Of a stretch of DNA of 43,797 nucleotides, positions 7,281 through 15,423 are shown piece by piece; the first letter of the stretch is position 1; every line of letters begins with the position of its first letter. Source of the stretch: a virus; IMG/VR virus record IMGVR_UViG_3300008450_007695, positions 1-43,797 of that record. The stretch is one strand, 5' to 3'. Made by a program: the position numbers and the translations under genes. Below the pieces are notes generated by a model. It was not told the DNA's origin. It did not search any database and worked only from the letters and a program-made list of their open reading frames with translations.

Positions 7281-7832
7281 ATGGAGAATTTAATTTGGGA
7301 CGGCGTTCCCGCACAACGCACAAGAAAATCAGAGAAGTATGATTTCGCAGTAGTAACTATGTCAGCAATCGATAAGCCAGGTGCTGGTCGTAAGTTTACT
7401 TTTAACAAAGCAGCACAAAGTGTATTAGGAATCAACGGAGAAGACCGTGTTTCTTTTGGCTTTAGTACTGATCGTACAATTATTGCTGTTCGTAAAGCAG
7501 CAGGTGATGCAGGTTTGAAACTTACTAAAACTTGTACTCTTAGCGACAAGCGTACTTATGACTTCATCGCTAAAATCTTGGATCTTGACATTACTCAAGA
7601 AACTGATTTAGAGATTGTAGCAGCTAATGGTTTGCTTACTTTAAATCGCATTACAGCAACTGAAGCAGCTGCTCCTTACCAAGAAGAAGAGTATATCTCT
7701 GCTCCTGCAGTAGAACCAGTAGTAGAAGAAGCTGAAGAAAGCTTTGAGCTTGCAGGTGAAGTAGAAGAAGAAGAAGAGGTATTTGAAGTACCTGCTACTG
7801 AGTCTGAAGAATCAACTGAAGACGTTTGGTAA
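7281..7832 (+). CDS. Abundant-type acidic-tailed protein, probably nucleic-acid associated
   Basis: A 183-residue protein with a folded beta/alpha N-terminal part (to about residue 128) and a long acidic tail rich in Glu (about residues 130-183) that ends EDVW. A segment KFTFNKAAQSVLGI in the core resembles phage proteins I have seen but cannot name. An acidic tail with a hydrophobic tip is the design of SSB proteins, which use it to recruit partners. The neighbour at 7882 ends in the same style (DNDNW). Arginine codons are mostly CGT/CGC, unlike most genes nearby, which suggests high expression. A ssDNA-binding or replication scaffold role is inferred, not shown. Confidence 0.6.
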   Translation: MENLIWDGVPAQRTRKSEKYDFAVVTMSAIDKPGAGRKFTFNKAAQSVLGINGEDRVSFGFSTDRTIIAVRKAAGDAGLKLTKTCTLSDKRTYDFIAKILDLDITQETDLEIVAANGLLTLNRITATEAAAPYQEEEYISAPAVEPVVEEAEESFELAGEVEEEEEVFEVPATESEESTEDVW

Positions 7833-7881
7833 TTCACAACTAACTAATTTTTAATTTTTTTACCCTTAATTTTTAACAACA

Positions 7882-8475
7882 ATGATTAATTTAAATGACA
7901 CGTCGTTTGACGCAAAAGAAGGTTCAGTAATTTTTAACAACGGTAACGCAGGTGTAGCAGAGAATGTTACTATGTCCGTAGTAAAACGTAAGCCAGAAGA
8001 CAAAGAAAACTCTCCTGAGTATAAACTTGTGTTTACTGACGAAAACGGCGGTGCTTGTAATTCTTCTTTTTGGTATGTAGAGAAAGCAACTGCATATGCT
8101 AGTGTAGAAGATCAAATCAAGAAACAAGGTACTGTGTTGAAACACGTTATTCACTCTATCTACGGTGGTAACTATCAGCTTCCTTCTTTCAACTCTGCTA
8201 AAGAGATGTTAGATGGCTGTATGAAAATTATCCGTGATGGTCTTGCTAGCGCAGGTAAATTCCGTGTGTTTGCTAACTATGGTTCTACACAGTCTGTAAA
8301 GAATTATATCCAACCGCGTTCTTGGGTTCCATTTGTAGAGAACATGAGTGTTCCTGCAGCTGAGACTCGTTTGAAAGCTGGTAACATCGATGCAATGCAG
8401 CGTATTGAGCGTGACAGCGTAACTGTTAACTCTACACCGTCTGCGGATTCTATTATCGACAACGATAATTGGTAA
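7882..8475 (+). CDS. Probable single-stranded DNA-binding protein
   Basis: A 197-residue protein with beta-rich N-terminal segments (GSVIFNNGNAG, VTMSVVKRK, YKLVFTDENGG), a central helix and a disordered tail ending IIDNDNW. The design (small beta fold plus acidic tip), the place between the Sak4-like ATPase and the primase, and nearly exclusive CGT arginine codons (high expression) fit the SSB expected in a crAss-like replication block. The OB fold is not proven by eye. A strong terminator follows 18 nt after the stop, limiting read-through into the primase. The other candidate for this role is the 7281 product. Confidence 0.55.
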   Translation: MINLNDTSFDAKEGSVIFNNGNAGVAENVTMSVVKRKPEDKENSPEYKLVFTDENGGACNSSFWYVEKATAYASVEDQIKKQGTVLKHVIHSIYGGNYQLPSFNSAKEMLDGCMKIIRDGLASAGKFRVFANYGSTQSVKNYIQPRSWVPFVENMSVPAAETRLKAGNIDAMQRIERDSVTVNSTPSADSIIDNDNW

Positions 8476-8492
8476 AAATCCCTTAATTTTAC

Positions 8493-8526
8493 AGAGCGGG
8501 CTCAACAACGGGCCCGCTCTTTTATT
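8493..8526 (+). terminator. Rho-independent terminator after the SSB-like gene
   Basis: A perfect 9-bp stem AGAGCGGGC/GCCCGCTCT (8493-8501 with 8512-8520), a 10-nt loop and a following T-rich run (TCTTTTATTTATT). It lies between the SSB-like stop and the primase ATG at 8531, so the primase has almost no leader of its own and probably depends on read-through. Confidence 0.9.
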
Positions 8527-8530
8527 TATT

Positions 8531-9529
8531 ATGGGCGAGATCAATCTAAATTCTATTGCATTTAACAATCTGATTACCAGGGAAGATTTGTTTAGTCTTG
8601 TACCACAAGAAAGTATCTACAGTTTCTATTTAAATGAAGATATTAGCTCTTTAGGAGTGTATCATAGTCCTCTTCGTGAGGATAATATACCGTCTTTTGC
8701 ACTGTATTTTCATAAAATTAATAGAGATATCTTAATGTTTAAAGATTTTGCTACTAATGACACAGGTGATGTGGTTGTATTAGTAATGAAAATGTTTGGC
8801 TTAGGATATAAAGATGCTATTCACAAGATAGCATTTGATATGAAGCTTAGTACTTTTAATGTAGATTCGACAAAGCAAGTATTCTCAGGCATTACTAGAT
8901 TAGTAGAAAAAACAAGAGTAGACTTAGGGATTAAAACTAGACCCTGGATGGTTAAAGATCGTGATTATTGGTCCCAATTTGGGATACATAAAGTTACTCT
9001 TGAGAAATTTAATGTGTTTCCTATTAGTCATATTTTCTACAACGACACTGCTGTAAAAGCAAGTGATTTAGCATATGCTTATGTAGAGACTAAAGATGGC
9101 AGAACAAGTTATAAAATTTATCAGCCTTTAGAAACTAAGATTAAGAAATGGATTAACAATGCTGACTACAGCGTTCATCAAGGTTACACACAACTTGCTA
9201 AACATGGCGAGTTACTTGTTATTACTAAATCTCTTAAAGATGTAATGAGTATTCACGATTGTATAGGTGTATCTGCGATAGGTCTACAATCTGAATCTGT
9301 TACAATGAAAGACTCGGTGATGGACGAGTATAAATCTAGGTTTGAAAAAGTAGTATGTATTTTTGATAATGATGCTGCAGGTGTAAAACTTTCAGAAAGT
9401 TTTACTGAAAAGTATCATATACCGCACTATTTTATGCCAAAGATTAACGGCGTCAAAGATTTTAGTGATCTAGTAAAAGCCAAAGGAAAGGATTTCGCAA
9501 TAGAATATTTCAACAACTTAAAAATTTAG
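8531..9529 (+). CDS. DnaG-like primase (altered Toprim and zinc region)
   Basis: A 332-residue primase. The N-terminal region (about 40-110) follows the DnaG zinc-domain pattern: YHSPLREDNIPSFAL where DnaG has CPFHxxxTPSF, and DFATNDTGDVVVLV where it has CFGCGxGGDVFSF. The zinc cysteines are missing. The C-terminal Toprim domain keeps FDNDAAG (D279, D281) and a D before the helix (ITKSLKDVM), but the catalytic Glu of EGxxD is Lys. Zinc-free primases of this kind occur in other phages. It would prime replication with the DnaB-like helicase at 4902. The nearly adjacent upstream terminator suggests a low expression level. Confidence 0.8.
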   Translation: MGEINLNSIAFNNLITREDLFSLVPQESIYSFYLNEDISSLGVYHSPLREDNIPSFALYFHKINRDILMFKDFATNDTGDVVVLVMKMFGLGYKDAIHKIAFDMKLSTFNVDSTKQVFSGITRLVEKTRVDLGIKTRPWMVKDRDYWSQFGIHKVTLEKFNVFPISHIFYNDTAVKASDLAYAYVETKDGRTSYKIYQPLETKIKKWINNADYSVHQGYTQLAKHGELLVITKSLKDVMSIHDCIGVSAIGLQSESVTMKDSVMDEYKSRFEKVVCIFDNDAAGVKLSESFTEKYHIPHYFMPKINGVKDFSDLVKAKGKDFAIEYFNNLKI

Positions 9530-9531
9530 CT

Positions 9532-10716
9532 ATGACTAAAGCAGAATCGCTTAGTAAAGTTAGTAAAGAATTGATGTTGAAGGAGCCGTTTTACGGCTTT
9601 TTCCTTTTAATGCTAAACAAAGTATGGGACTCTAAACGTGTACCAACTGCATGTGTAAGCAAAAACAACATCAATTACCAACTTACTATTAATCCTGAGT
9701 TTTGGGAAAGTCTTGTAGACAAACACCAAATGGGATTACTTAAACACGAGCTCTTGCATATTGCATTTAACCATCTTACTAGTACGTTCCCGTTTAGTGA
9801 TAAGAAGCTGGCTAATATTGCATTTGACTTAGAGATTAATCAATTTATTGACCCAACATGGTTACCTGAAGGAGGCTTAACACTAGATACTTATCCAGAG
9901 TTAAACTTAGAAGCTAAACAGGGTAGTAGATATTATTATTCTAAGTTGCTTGCAGCAAAGCAAGAGAAAGATAAGAATGGCACATCAGGTTGTCCTAATT
10001 TTGACAAACATTGTGATCAAATGGATCAAGGAGAAGATCCTGCAAACCATAATACTTGGGAAGAATTTGAGGATTTACCAGAAGCAGAAAGAAAGCTTAT
10101 TGAAAAGCAAGTACAACGTATACTCGGCGAAGTAAAAGAGCAAACAGAAAAGCGCCAAGGAAATGTTCCTGGTGAGATGGTAAGCAAGATTCTTATCGAA
10201 GTAATTGAGAAAGCCAAATTTAATTGGCGTGAGTATGTTCGTAGATTTGCTGGCAACAGTACTAAAATCTATACTAAAAAAGTACGACGCAAAGAGAATA
10301 GAAGGTTTTCTGATAATCCTGGATTAAAGATCAAAATGCGTCAACACATGTTGTTGGCTATTGATACATCAGGATCTGTAAGTGACGCAGAGCTAAAAGA
10401 ATTTATGAATGAGATATTTCATATTTACAAGCAAGGCGTAGACGTCACTATTGTACAATGTGATACGCAAATCACAAGCATTAAACCTTATAAAGGTACT
10501 TTAGATTTAGAAGTAGGTGGAAGAGGAGGAACAGATTTTGATCCTGTATTAGAATACTTCAATGAAAATCTTAAAAAATATACTAGCCTAGTATATTTTA
10601 CCGACGGCGAATGCAGTACTGACGTTAAGCCGCGTGGACCCATTTTATGGGTGTTATCAGAAAGGTCGTATGACAACGAAAACCTTCCTGGAAAAGTAAT
10701 CAAGTTAGAACTTTAA
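9532..10716 (+). CDS. Metallopeptidase-like/VWA domain protein (DUF2201 type)
   Basis: A 394-residue two-domain protein. The N-terminal 'putative metallopeptidase' domain has H72-E-L-L-H76-x4-H81, a zincin-type HExxHxxxxH motif. The middle is charged and likely flexible (residues about 140-200). The C-terminal von Willebrand factor A domain has the MIDAS D278-T-S280-G-S282 and a late TDGE. Such proteins are usually paired with a MoxR-type AAA+ ATPase, and one follows 10 nt downstream (10727). Known MoxR-VWA pairs remodel or insert metal cofactors into target enzymes. The phage target is unknown. A terminator-like hairpin lies early in the coding sequence (9584-9602). Confidence 0.85.
   Translation: MTKAESLSKVSKELMLKEPFYGFFLLMLNKVWDSKRVPTACVSKNNINYQLTINPEFWESLVDKHQMGLLKHELLHIAFNHLTSTFPFSDKKLANIAFDLEINQFIDPTWLPEGGLTLDTYPELNLEAKQGSRYYYSKLLAAKQEKDKNGTSGCPNFDKHCDQMDQGEDPANHNTWEEFEDLPEAERKLIEKQVQRILGEVKEQTEKRQGNVPGEMVSKILIEVIEKAKFNWREYVRRFAGNSTKIYTKKVRRKENRRFSDNPGLKIKMRQHMLLAIDTSGSVSDAELKEFMNEIFHIYKQGVDVTIVQCDTQITSIKPYKGTLDLEVGGRGGTDFDPVLEYFNENLKKYTSLVYFTDGECSTDVKPRGPILWVLSERSYDNENLPGKVIKLEL
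9584..9602 (+). terminator. Terminator-like hairpin inside the start of the VWA gene
   Basis: AGCCG TTTTA CGGCT (9584-9598) followed by TTTT forms a short stem-loop with a T-run about 50 nt after the ATG. The stem is only 5 bp, so it may be chance or a weak attenuator. Confidence 0.3.
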
Positions 10717-10726
10717 AAATTAACAC

Positions 10727-11896
10727 ATGAATCAAGTAAAATTAAATGTTGAAGAGTTAAAAGGCTTTATTAAGCATATGATTGTAAACAATCAAACTAT
10801 ACAAGCACAAGGTAAAGTACCTGTTGCAGTTAACATTGAAGGTGATGCGGGTCTCGGTAAAACTTCTGCTATTATGCAATTAGGTCAAGAGATTGGTAAA
10901 CAGGTAGTAAAACTAAACTTAGCACAGCTAGAAGAGTTAGGTGACCTTGTTGGTTTTCCTGTAAAAGAATATCAAGTAAAAAATGCAGAAGGTAAAACTT
11001 TATGGATTACTGAGCAAGAAATTGAAATGGCAGGTACTAAAGGTTATCGTGTTGTAGACAAGAGAATGTCTCATGCTGCTCCTGAATGGATCCAAGGTAA
11101 AGGCGAGGGCGGTATTTTGATTTTAGATGATTATACTCGTGCTGACCAACGTTTTACTCAAGCAACTATGGAATTGCTAGATCGCCAAGAGTATGTGTCT
11201 TGGAAGCTTCCTAAAGATTGGCACATTATCTTAACTACTAATCCAGATAACGGCGATTATAATGTTACTAGCTTGGATGTTGCGCAAAAGACTCGTTTCA
11301 TTTCTGTAGAGCTTAAATTTGATGTAGAGGTATGGGCTAAGTGGGCAGAGACTGCAGGTATTGATGGTCGTTGTATTAACTTTTTGTTGATGCACCCTGA
11401 AAGTATCACGCAGAGAATCAATCCTCGTTCTGTGACTACATTCTTTAATGCTATTACATCTATTGAAGACTTTGATAGCAACTTGCCTTTGATTCAAATG
11501 ATCGGCGAGGGCTCAGTAGGGCCAGAGTTTGCTGGTTTGTTTACTATGTTTATTAATAACAAGTTAGATAGAATTATCAGCCCTAAAGATATCTTAGAGA
11601 AAGATACTCAGTATGTGTTGAATACTCTTACGCATGTTATTGGCAAAGATGATGAATATCGTGCTGACATTGCTAGTGTATTAGCTACTCGTCTAGTAAA
11701 TTATTCATTGAACTTTAGCACTAAGCATTCTGTACCACAAGAAATGGTAGACAGATTGGTAGTACTAAGCACAGAATCTAATGTGTTTACAGAGGATTTA
11801 AAGTATCGCTTAGTTAAGGATATTATCAACGGCAACAAAGTGAAGTTTGCTAAATTAATTATGAACCAAGAAGTCATGAAAATGGCTATAAACTAA
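10727..11896 (+). CDS. MoxR-type AAA+ ATPase
   Basis: A 389-residue AAA+ protein. Walker A is GDAGLGKT (39-46), Walker B is GGILILDDYTRA, sensor 1 is the ILTTNP segment (TTNPDNGDYNV), and an arginine-rich stretch (QKTRFISVEL) follows where MoxR proteins carry 'mlDRF'. The MoxR/NorQ/CbbQ group acts with VWA-domain partners, here the protein just upstream. The pair probably forms one chaperone-like machine. The following gene (11902) begins 5 nt after the stop and may encode a third component or the target. Family assignment is strong; the biological role in the phage is open. Confidence 0.85.
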   Translation: MNQVKLNVEELKGFIKHMIVNNQTIQAQGKVPVAVNIEGDAGLGKTSAIMQLGQEIGKQVVKLNLAQLEELGDLVGFPVKEYQVKNAEGKTLWITEQEIEMAGTKGYRVVDKRMSHAAPEWIQGKGEGGILILDDYTRADQRFTQATMELLDRQEYVSWKLPKDWHIILTTNPDNGDYNVTSLDVAQKTRFISVELKFDVEVWAKWAETAGIDGRCINFLLMHPESITQRINPRSVTTFFNAITSIEDFDSNLPLIQMIGEGSVGPEFAGLFTMFINNKLDRIISPKDILEKDTQYVLNTLTHVIGKDDEYRADIASVLATRLVNYSLNFSTKHSVPQEMVDRLVVLSTESNVFTEDLKYRLVKDIINGNKVKFAKLIMNQEVMKMAIN

Positions 11897-11901
11897 GAAT
11901 C

Positions 11902-13113
11902 ATGAGCAATAAAATATTTTATAAGTCTTTGTATATTACCAATTTAGAGACGGATTATAAAGGCGACATTTTATCTATAGATATTGAGCCTATTGGTGTA
12001 GTACATGAAAATGCTATGAAGTCCATTCCTTACACTACTTATACACAAGTACCGTATGAAAAGTATTTTCTAATGCCAGGTACAGTAGTGCCTAGGGTTA
12101 AGCTACAAAATTTATCTGTAGATGCAGGAATTAAGATAGTACGCTCACCTGAAGATGCTGATAAAGTATTTATCGGCAAAAACAGTTTTAGTAAAATGTC
12201 CAAATCTGGACATGCATATGCTGTTGAAAAAGCTTTAGTCGAGGCTTATGTCAATGCTACAAATTTAACTACAGACGGTTACATTATTGATAGATTAAAG
12301 ATAGCATTGCTTAATGCTGAACACGATTATTTAGCTATGGATTACAATGCTAAAAATTTTTTCATTGGTAATGTAACTAATAAGCAACAAGTACTACTTC
12401 GCAATCTTCACGATAAGTCACCTAATAGACTAAGATCTAGCAATTTTAGCTATGAGCATCATCTTATTGAAAGTGAATATTGTGAAATGTTGGATAAAGC
12501 TTTAAATAGTTCTACGCTACAGCTTTGCAACGAACAAGATTTATTAGAAAATCTAAATGGCGATGATGCTTTAGTAATTACTCAAACAGAATTTAATCAG
12601 TTGTCTGAAATGTTTAAGAGTTCTGATAAAGATAATCACGTACTTGCTATGGAGATTATGGCGAATTCTAATTATCCGCAAAGTATCTTTTACTTACTAA
12701 GATTGTTTAAAGATTTTTCTGATAAAATGGCTAATCAAAAGTCTAGAAATCATGTTAATTTTAAAAGTTTAGTAAGTTATTTATCTATAGGCAGTGCAAC
12801 TTATAATTGGGATTTGATAGCTAACAAAATGCTAGAAATTATTAAAGATAAAGGTTTGTTAACTCTACAAATGATTGAAGAAACTTTTGTTGCATATGAA
12901 TATGAGATACGACAGTACTCTGTTCAAGAAGTATCAGTGATTCAGATTAAATCTTATACTTTACATCCTGATTACGCAGCATTTCTTAACGTAAATTATG
13001 TAAATACTGTTAAAAAAGATTTCATTCCTGTAGAAACAGTAGAGGTTCCTGAAGAGCCTCAAGTATTATCCGACGTAGTACCTGATAAAACAGCAACTAT
13101 TAGTTGGAATTAA
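11902..13113 (+). CDS. Conserved-looking protein next to the MoxR-VWA pair, unknown function
   Basis: A 403-residue soluble protein with no recognised motif. The N-terminal third looks beta-rich (DYKGDILSIDIEPIGVV), the middle is helical (YAVEKALVEAYVNATN) and the last 35 residues form an acidic, proline-containing tail (VETVEVPEEPQVL) ending TISWN. That tail recalls the acidic ends with a tryptophan seen at 7281 and 7882. It follows the AAA+ gene by 5 nt, so it may be a partner or substrate of the MoxR-VWA machine. That link rests on gene order only. Confidence 0.6.
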   Translation: MSNKIFYKSLYITNLETDYKGDILSIDIEPIGVVHENAMKSIPYTTYTQVPYEKYFLMPGTVVPRVKLQNLSVDAGIKIVRSPEDADKVFIGKNSFSKMSKSGHAYAVEKALVEAYVNATNLTTDGYIIDRLKIALLNAEHDYLAMDYNAKNFFIGNVTNKQQVLLRNLHDKSPNRLRSSNFSYEHHLIESEYCEMLDKALNSSTLQLCNEQDLLENLNGDDALVITQTEFNQLSEMFKSSDKDNHVLAMEIMANSNYPQSIFYLLRLFKDFSDKMANQKSRNHVNFKSLVSYLSIGSATYNWDLIANKMLEIIKDKGLLTLQMIEETFVAYEYEIRQYSVQEVSVIQIKSYTLHPDYAAFLNVNYVNTVKKDFIPVETVEVPEEPQVLSDVVPDKTATISWN

Positions 13114-13122
13114 ATTAGAGAT

Positions 13123-13617
13123 ATGGTAAGCGGAATTAAATTAGAATTTCCAGAGTTTATCACGCATATTCCTCAGAATAAAAAACTATGGGTCAAAATT
13201 GGTTATAATAAGATTCATGCAAGTGCACATTTTTCCACGCGGGCGGCTTTAGTAGCCGCCATGCATGGATATATTGAAAAGCATATTCCACCAAATCTTA
13301 CTATCCAAGGACCTGTAGAAACTAAATTGATTGTATATGCGCCTATAAATTTTGGCAGCGTAAAAATGGTACTCAGCAGACAAACAGGTAAAAGACAAAT
13401 TACTTGGAAACCTCCATTGGCTACATATAAGCCAAACTGGGATATTGGAAATCTGGCTTTAGTGTGGTTAAAATCATTAGACGATGTGTTGATTAAAAAG
13501 GGAATACTACCCGACGATACTATTGAGTACATACAACGCACAAGTTATGAATTTAGACCTGTAAAAGATTTCAAAGACAGAAAATTAGTATACGAACTAA
13601 AAACAATTAAACGATGA
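13123..13617 (+). CDS. RusA-like Holliday junction resolvase
   Basis: A 164-residue protein. The C-terminal half shows the RusA layout: a strand with KPPLATYKPNWDIGNLALVWLK (D107, N110), then LDDVL (D120, D121), a loop, and GILPDDTIEY (D131, D132). RusA enzymes use three clustered aspartates and a lysine to cut four-way DNA junctions symmetrically. The family's PDxDN is here spaced as WDIGN, so the match is moderate. It overlaps the PD-(D/E)XK nuclease gene by 4 nt (ATGA), in line with a recombination/repair pair. An in-frame GC-rich hairpin (GGCGGC/GCCGCC, 13242-13260) lies inside the gene just before Met47. Confidence 0.65.
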   Translation: MVSGIKLEFPEFITHIPQNKKLWVKIGYNKIHASAHFSTRAALVAAMHGYIEKHIPPNLTIQGPVETKLIVYAPINFGSVKMVLSRQTGKRQITWKPPLATYKPNWDIGNLALVWLKSLDDVLIKKGILPDDTIEYIQRTSYEFRPVKDFKDRKLVYELKTIKR

Positions 13618-14633
13618 GCGTGGATTATAGAGACATTCCCGCATTAAATCAAAGTTCCTTAAAGAAAATATTGACCCATCCTCAAGACTACCTCAATGCG
13701 ATCAAACGCAATGAGGAGTCTAAAGAGGATCATTTTATCTTTGGCACACTAGTAGATTTAATGTTGACAGGAACAAAAGAAGAATTCGATAACAAGTTTT
13801 ATGTTATCAAACAAGACATTAGTGTCACTGATGCAGTAAAAACTATTGTAGATGGTGTTATAGAAGAAATACGCAACCTTGGTGTAGATTTATCATTGTG
13901 GACTAATGAGCGTGATGTAATTCTAAAGCATGTGAAATATCAAAACTACCAGGGTAACTGGAAAGATGATACCAGAATCGATGCTATTATCAAAGCTGCT
14001 CAAGGATATGTAAAATTATTGGAAACTGCAGGTAACCGCACAATGATTACAGACATTACGTATTCTAAAGCAGTAAACGCTGTAGCAGGATTACGTTCTG
14101 ATAAGTTTACTCAAGAGTTTTCAATGCCTGCAAAGAAATATCCTAAACATATTCAAGTAATTGATAAATTTATTGTAAGTTTTAAACATAGAGACTTTAA
14201 CATTAAAGGAGAATTAGACAGAGTTATCATTAATCATCAAACTCAAAAGATTAAACCTCTTGATTTTAAGACTACAAGTAAACCAATTATGAACTTTATG
14301 AGTGAGTTTTGGAAATTAAGGTATGATTTTCAAGCAGCAACATACTCTTTAGGACTGGTATCCCATCCAGAAATCAAAGAGTTGCTTGAAAAAGGTTATA
14401 CTATGGAGCCGTTTAGATTTATAGTAGCTCACTCCGAGTCTATTACTGCTCCTATGGTATTTACAGTGCCAATGAAAGTAATTACTATTGGTACCTATGG
14501 TGGCGAAACTTCAGTAAGATATTATGAAGGCCTTGAACAGGCTTTACAACGTTACGAATTTGCTACAACTAACAATCTTTGGGACCATCCTAAAGAATAT
14601 TATGAAAAAGGATCGATTGATATAGAGCTATGA
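13614..14633 (+). CDS. PD-(D/E)XK exonuclease (RecE/Cas4-like)
   Basis: A 339-residue nuclease. It opens with NQSSLKKILTHPQDYL, the usual 'S.l..l..cP..f' start of RecE/YqaJ-like nucleases, then HFIFGTLVDLML. The catalytic core is GELDRV (E200, D202) followed 15 residues later by D217-F-K219 in PLDFKTTSK, then a QAATYSLGL helix with the conserved Gln and Tyr. This arrangement is typical of the PDDEXK exonuclease family of phages, which resects DNA ends for annealing. With the Sak4-like ATPase and the SSB it would complete a recombination system. It overlaps both neighbours by 4 nt. Confidence 0.85.
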   Translation: MSVDYRDIPALNQSSLKKILTHPQDYLNAIKRNEESKEDHFIFGTLVDLMLTGTKEEFDNKFYVIKQDISVTDAVKTIVDGVIEEIRNLGVDLSLWTNERDVILKHVKYQNYQGNWKDDTRIDAIIKAAQGYVKLLETAGNRTMITDITYSKAVNAVAGLRSDKFTQEFSMPAKKYPKHIQVIDKFIVSFKHRDFNIKGELDRVIINHQTQKIKPLDFKTTSKPIMNFMSEFWKLRYDFQAATYSLGLVSHPEIKELLEKGYTMEPFRFIVAHSESITAPMVFTVPMKVITIGTYGGETSVRYYEGLEQALQRYEFATTNNLWDHPKEYYEKGSIDIEL

Positions 14634-15247
14634 CGACAATGAAATTCACAAAAACCGCAACTTTTCTTTTCCCATTAACGACCATTCCTAAAAGTTTGTT
14701 CGAATGTAACATCAGAGATGTATTTGGGAGAACTAAGTTTACTACAAGATTTGTTAATGCTTTTTCTTCTAGTACTTGTATTAACAAGTATCAAGGAGAA
14801 TTAGGCTTAATATTTATTGTAACTAAACAATATCAAGATGTGGGTTTTGAGGCTTTCTATACAACGATAACTTCTTTCCCTAATTACGTAGATGATTATG
14901 ATGATTCAGGATATTTAGTATTTATTTTTAAAATACTTGAAGAGCATCAAAAAGATTATGAATTAATACTTAACGGGAAATATTCTAAAATTTCTCAACA
15001 AAGTAAAAAATTAATCCTAGGAAACAACTTTTTTACAGGAAAAGCCTTTACTTTGCCATTAATCTTAAACAAATCTGAAGCATTAAAAACAAGTTGGGAA
15101 GATCGGCTTAGTACTCCAACGTCTCCTGCATTTTTAGGTGACCAAGAAGTTTGGCCAATAATTGACTCAGTAGAAGAAGTCTTGACACCTGCTGTAATGA
15201 AAAACATTGCAGTAACATCAAAATTAACACCATCGGGGGAGTTTTAA
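14630..15247 (+). CDS. Protein of unknown function closing the replication operon
   Basis: A 205-residue protein coupled to the exonuclease gene through an ATGA overlap. It is beta-rich at first (TATFLFPLTT, LGLIFIVTKQYQDVGFEAFYTTI), has an acidic turn (VDDYDDSGY) and ends with a helical, less ordered part. No family is recognised. Its stop codon lies inside the loop of a 7-bp GC hairpin (15235-15255), so the gene is the last of this transcript. Confidence 0.6.
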   Translation: MTTMKFTKTATFLFPLTTIPKSLFECNIRDVFGRTKFTTRFVNAFSSSTCINKYQGELGLIFIVTKQYQDVGFEAFYTTITSFPNYVDDYDDSGYLVFIFKILEEHQKDYELILNGKYSKISQQSKKLILGNNFFTGKAFTLPLILNKSEALKTSWEDRLSTPTSPAFLGDQEVWPIIDSVEEVLTPAVMKNIAVTSKLTPSGEF

Positions 15248-15255
15248 GCTCCCCC
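15235..15255 (+). terminator. GC hairpin spanning a stop codon
   Basis: GGGGGAG (15235-15241) pairs with CTCCCCC (15249-15255) around a 7-nt loop that contains the stop codon of the upstream gene. There is no good T-run after it, so it may protect the mRNA 3' end rather than terminate alone. Confidence 0.5.
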
Positions 15256-15289
15256 TATATGGGCTTCTACAATCTTTTATAAAGATGTT

Positions 15290-15354
15290 AGAGAGGGAGG
15301 ATTTAAATTGTTAAACTAAGATTTCAAATTAAATCAGGAGCCTCCCTCTCTTTT
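15290..15354 (+). terminator. Long bipartite hairpin with T-run
   Basis: AGAGAGGGAGG (15290-15300) pairs perfectly with CCTCCCTCTCT (15341-15351), followed by TTT. Inside it, ATTTAAATTG (15301-15310) pairs with CAAATTAAAT (15325-15334) with one mismatch, leaving CAGGAG bulged on the 3' side. The outer stem and T-run fit a terminator; the inner stem makes it unusually long. Confidence 0.7.
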
Positions 15355-15383
15355 ATGTATATAAAACGCTATTTTCTATACAT
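15355..15383. promoter_or_regulatory. Inverted repeat, possible operator
   Basis: ATGTATA (15355-15361) and TATACAT (15377-15383) pair perfectly; AAAA/TTTT extend the stem after one mismatch, closing a 5-nt loop CGCTA. It is AT-rich and lies about 40 nt before the next gene, so it is more likely an operator or processing site than a terminator. No clear promoter was found between it and 15424. Confidence 0.35.
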
Positions 15384-15423
15384 GAGCTTGTTAATATGTA
15401 TAAAAACTTAAAAAACATTAACT

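Noticed and set aside
9950-10135. A 61-residue plus-strand frame inside the VWA gene
   Set aside because: It is a shifted frame over a charged linker, has no leader of its own and no recognisable content.
10645-10661. Short ACCCAT/ATGGGT hairpin inside the VWA gene
   Set aside because: Only 6 bp with a 3-nt loop, within a coding region and without a T-run. It is likely chance.
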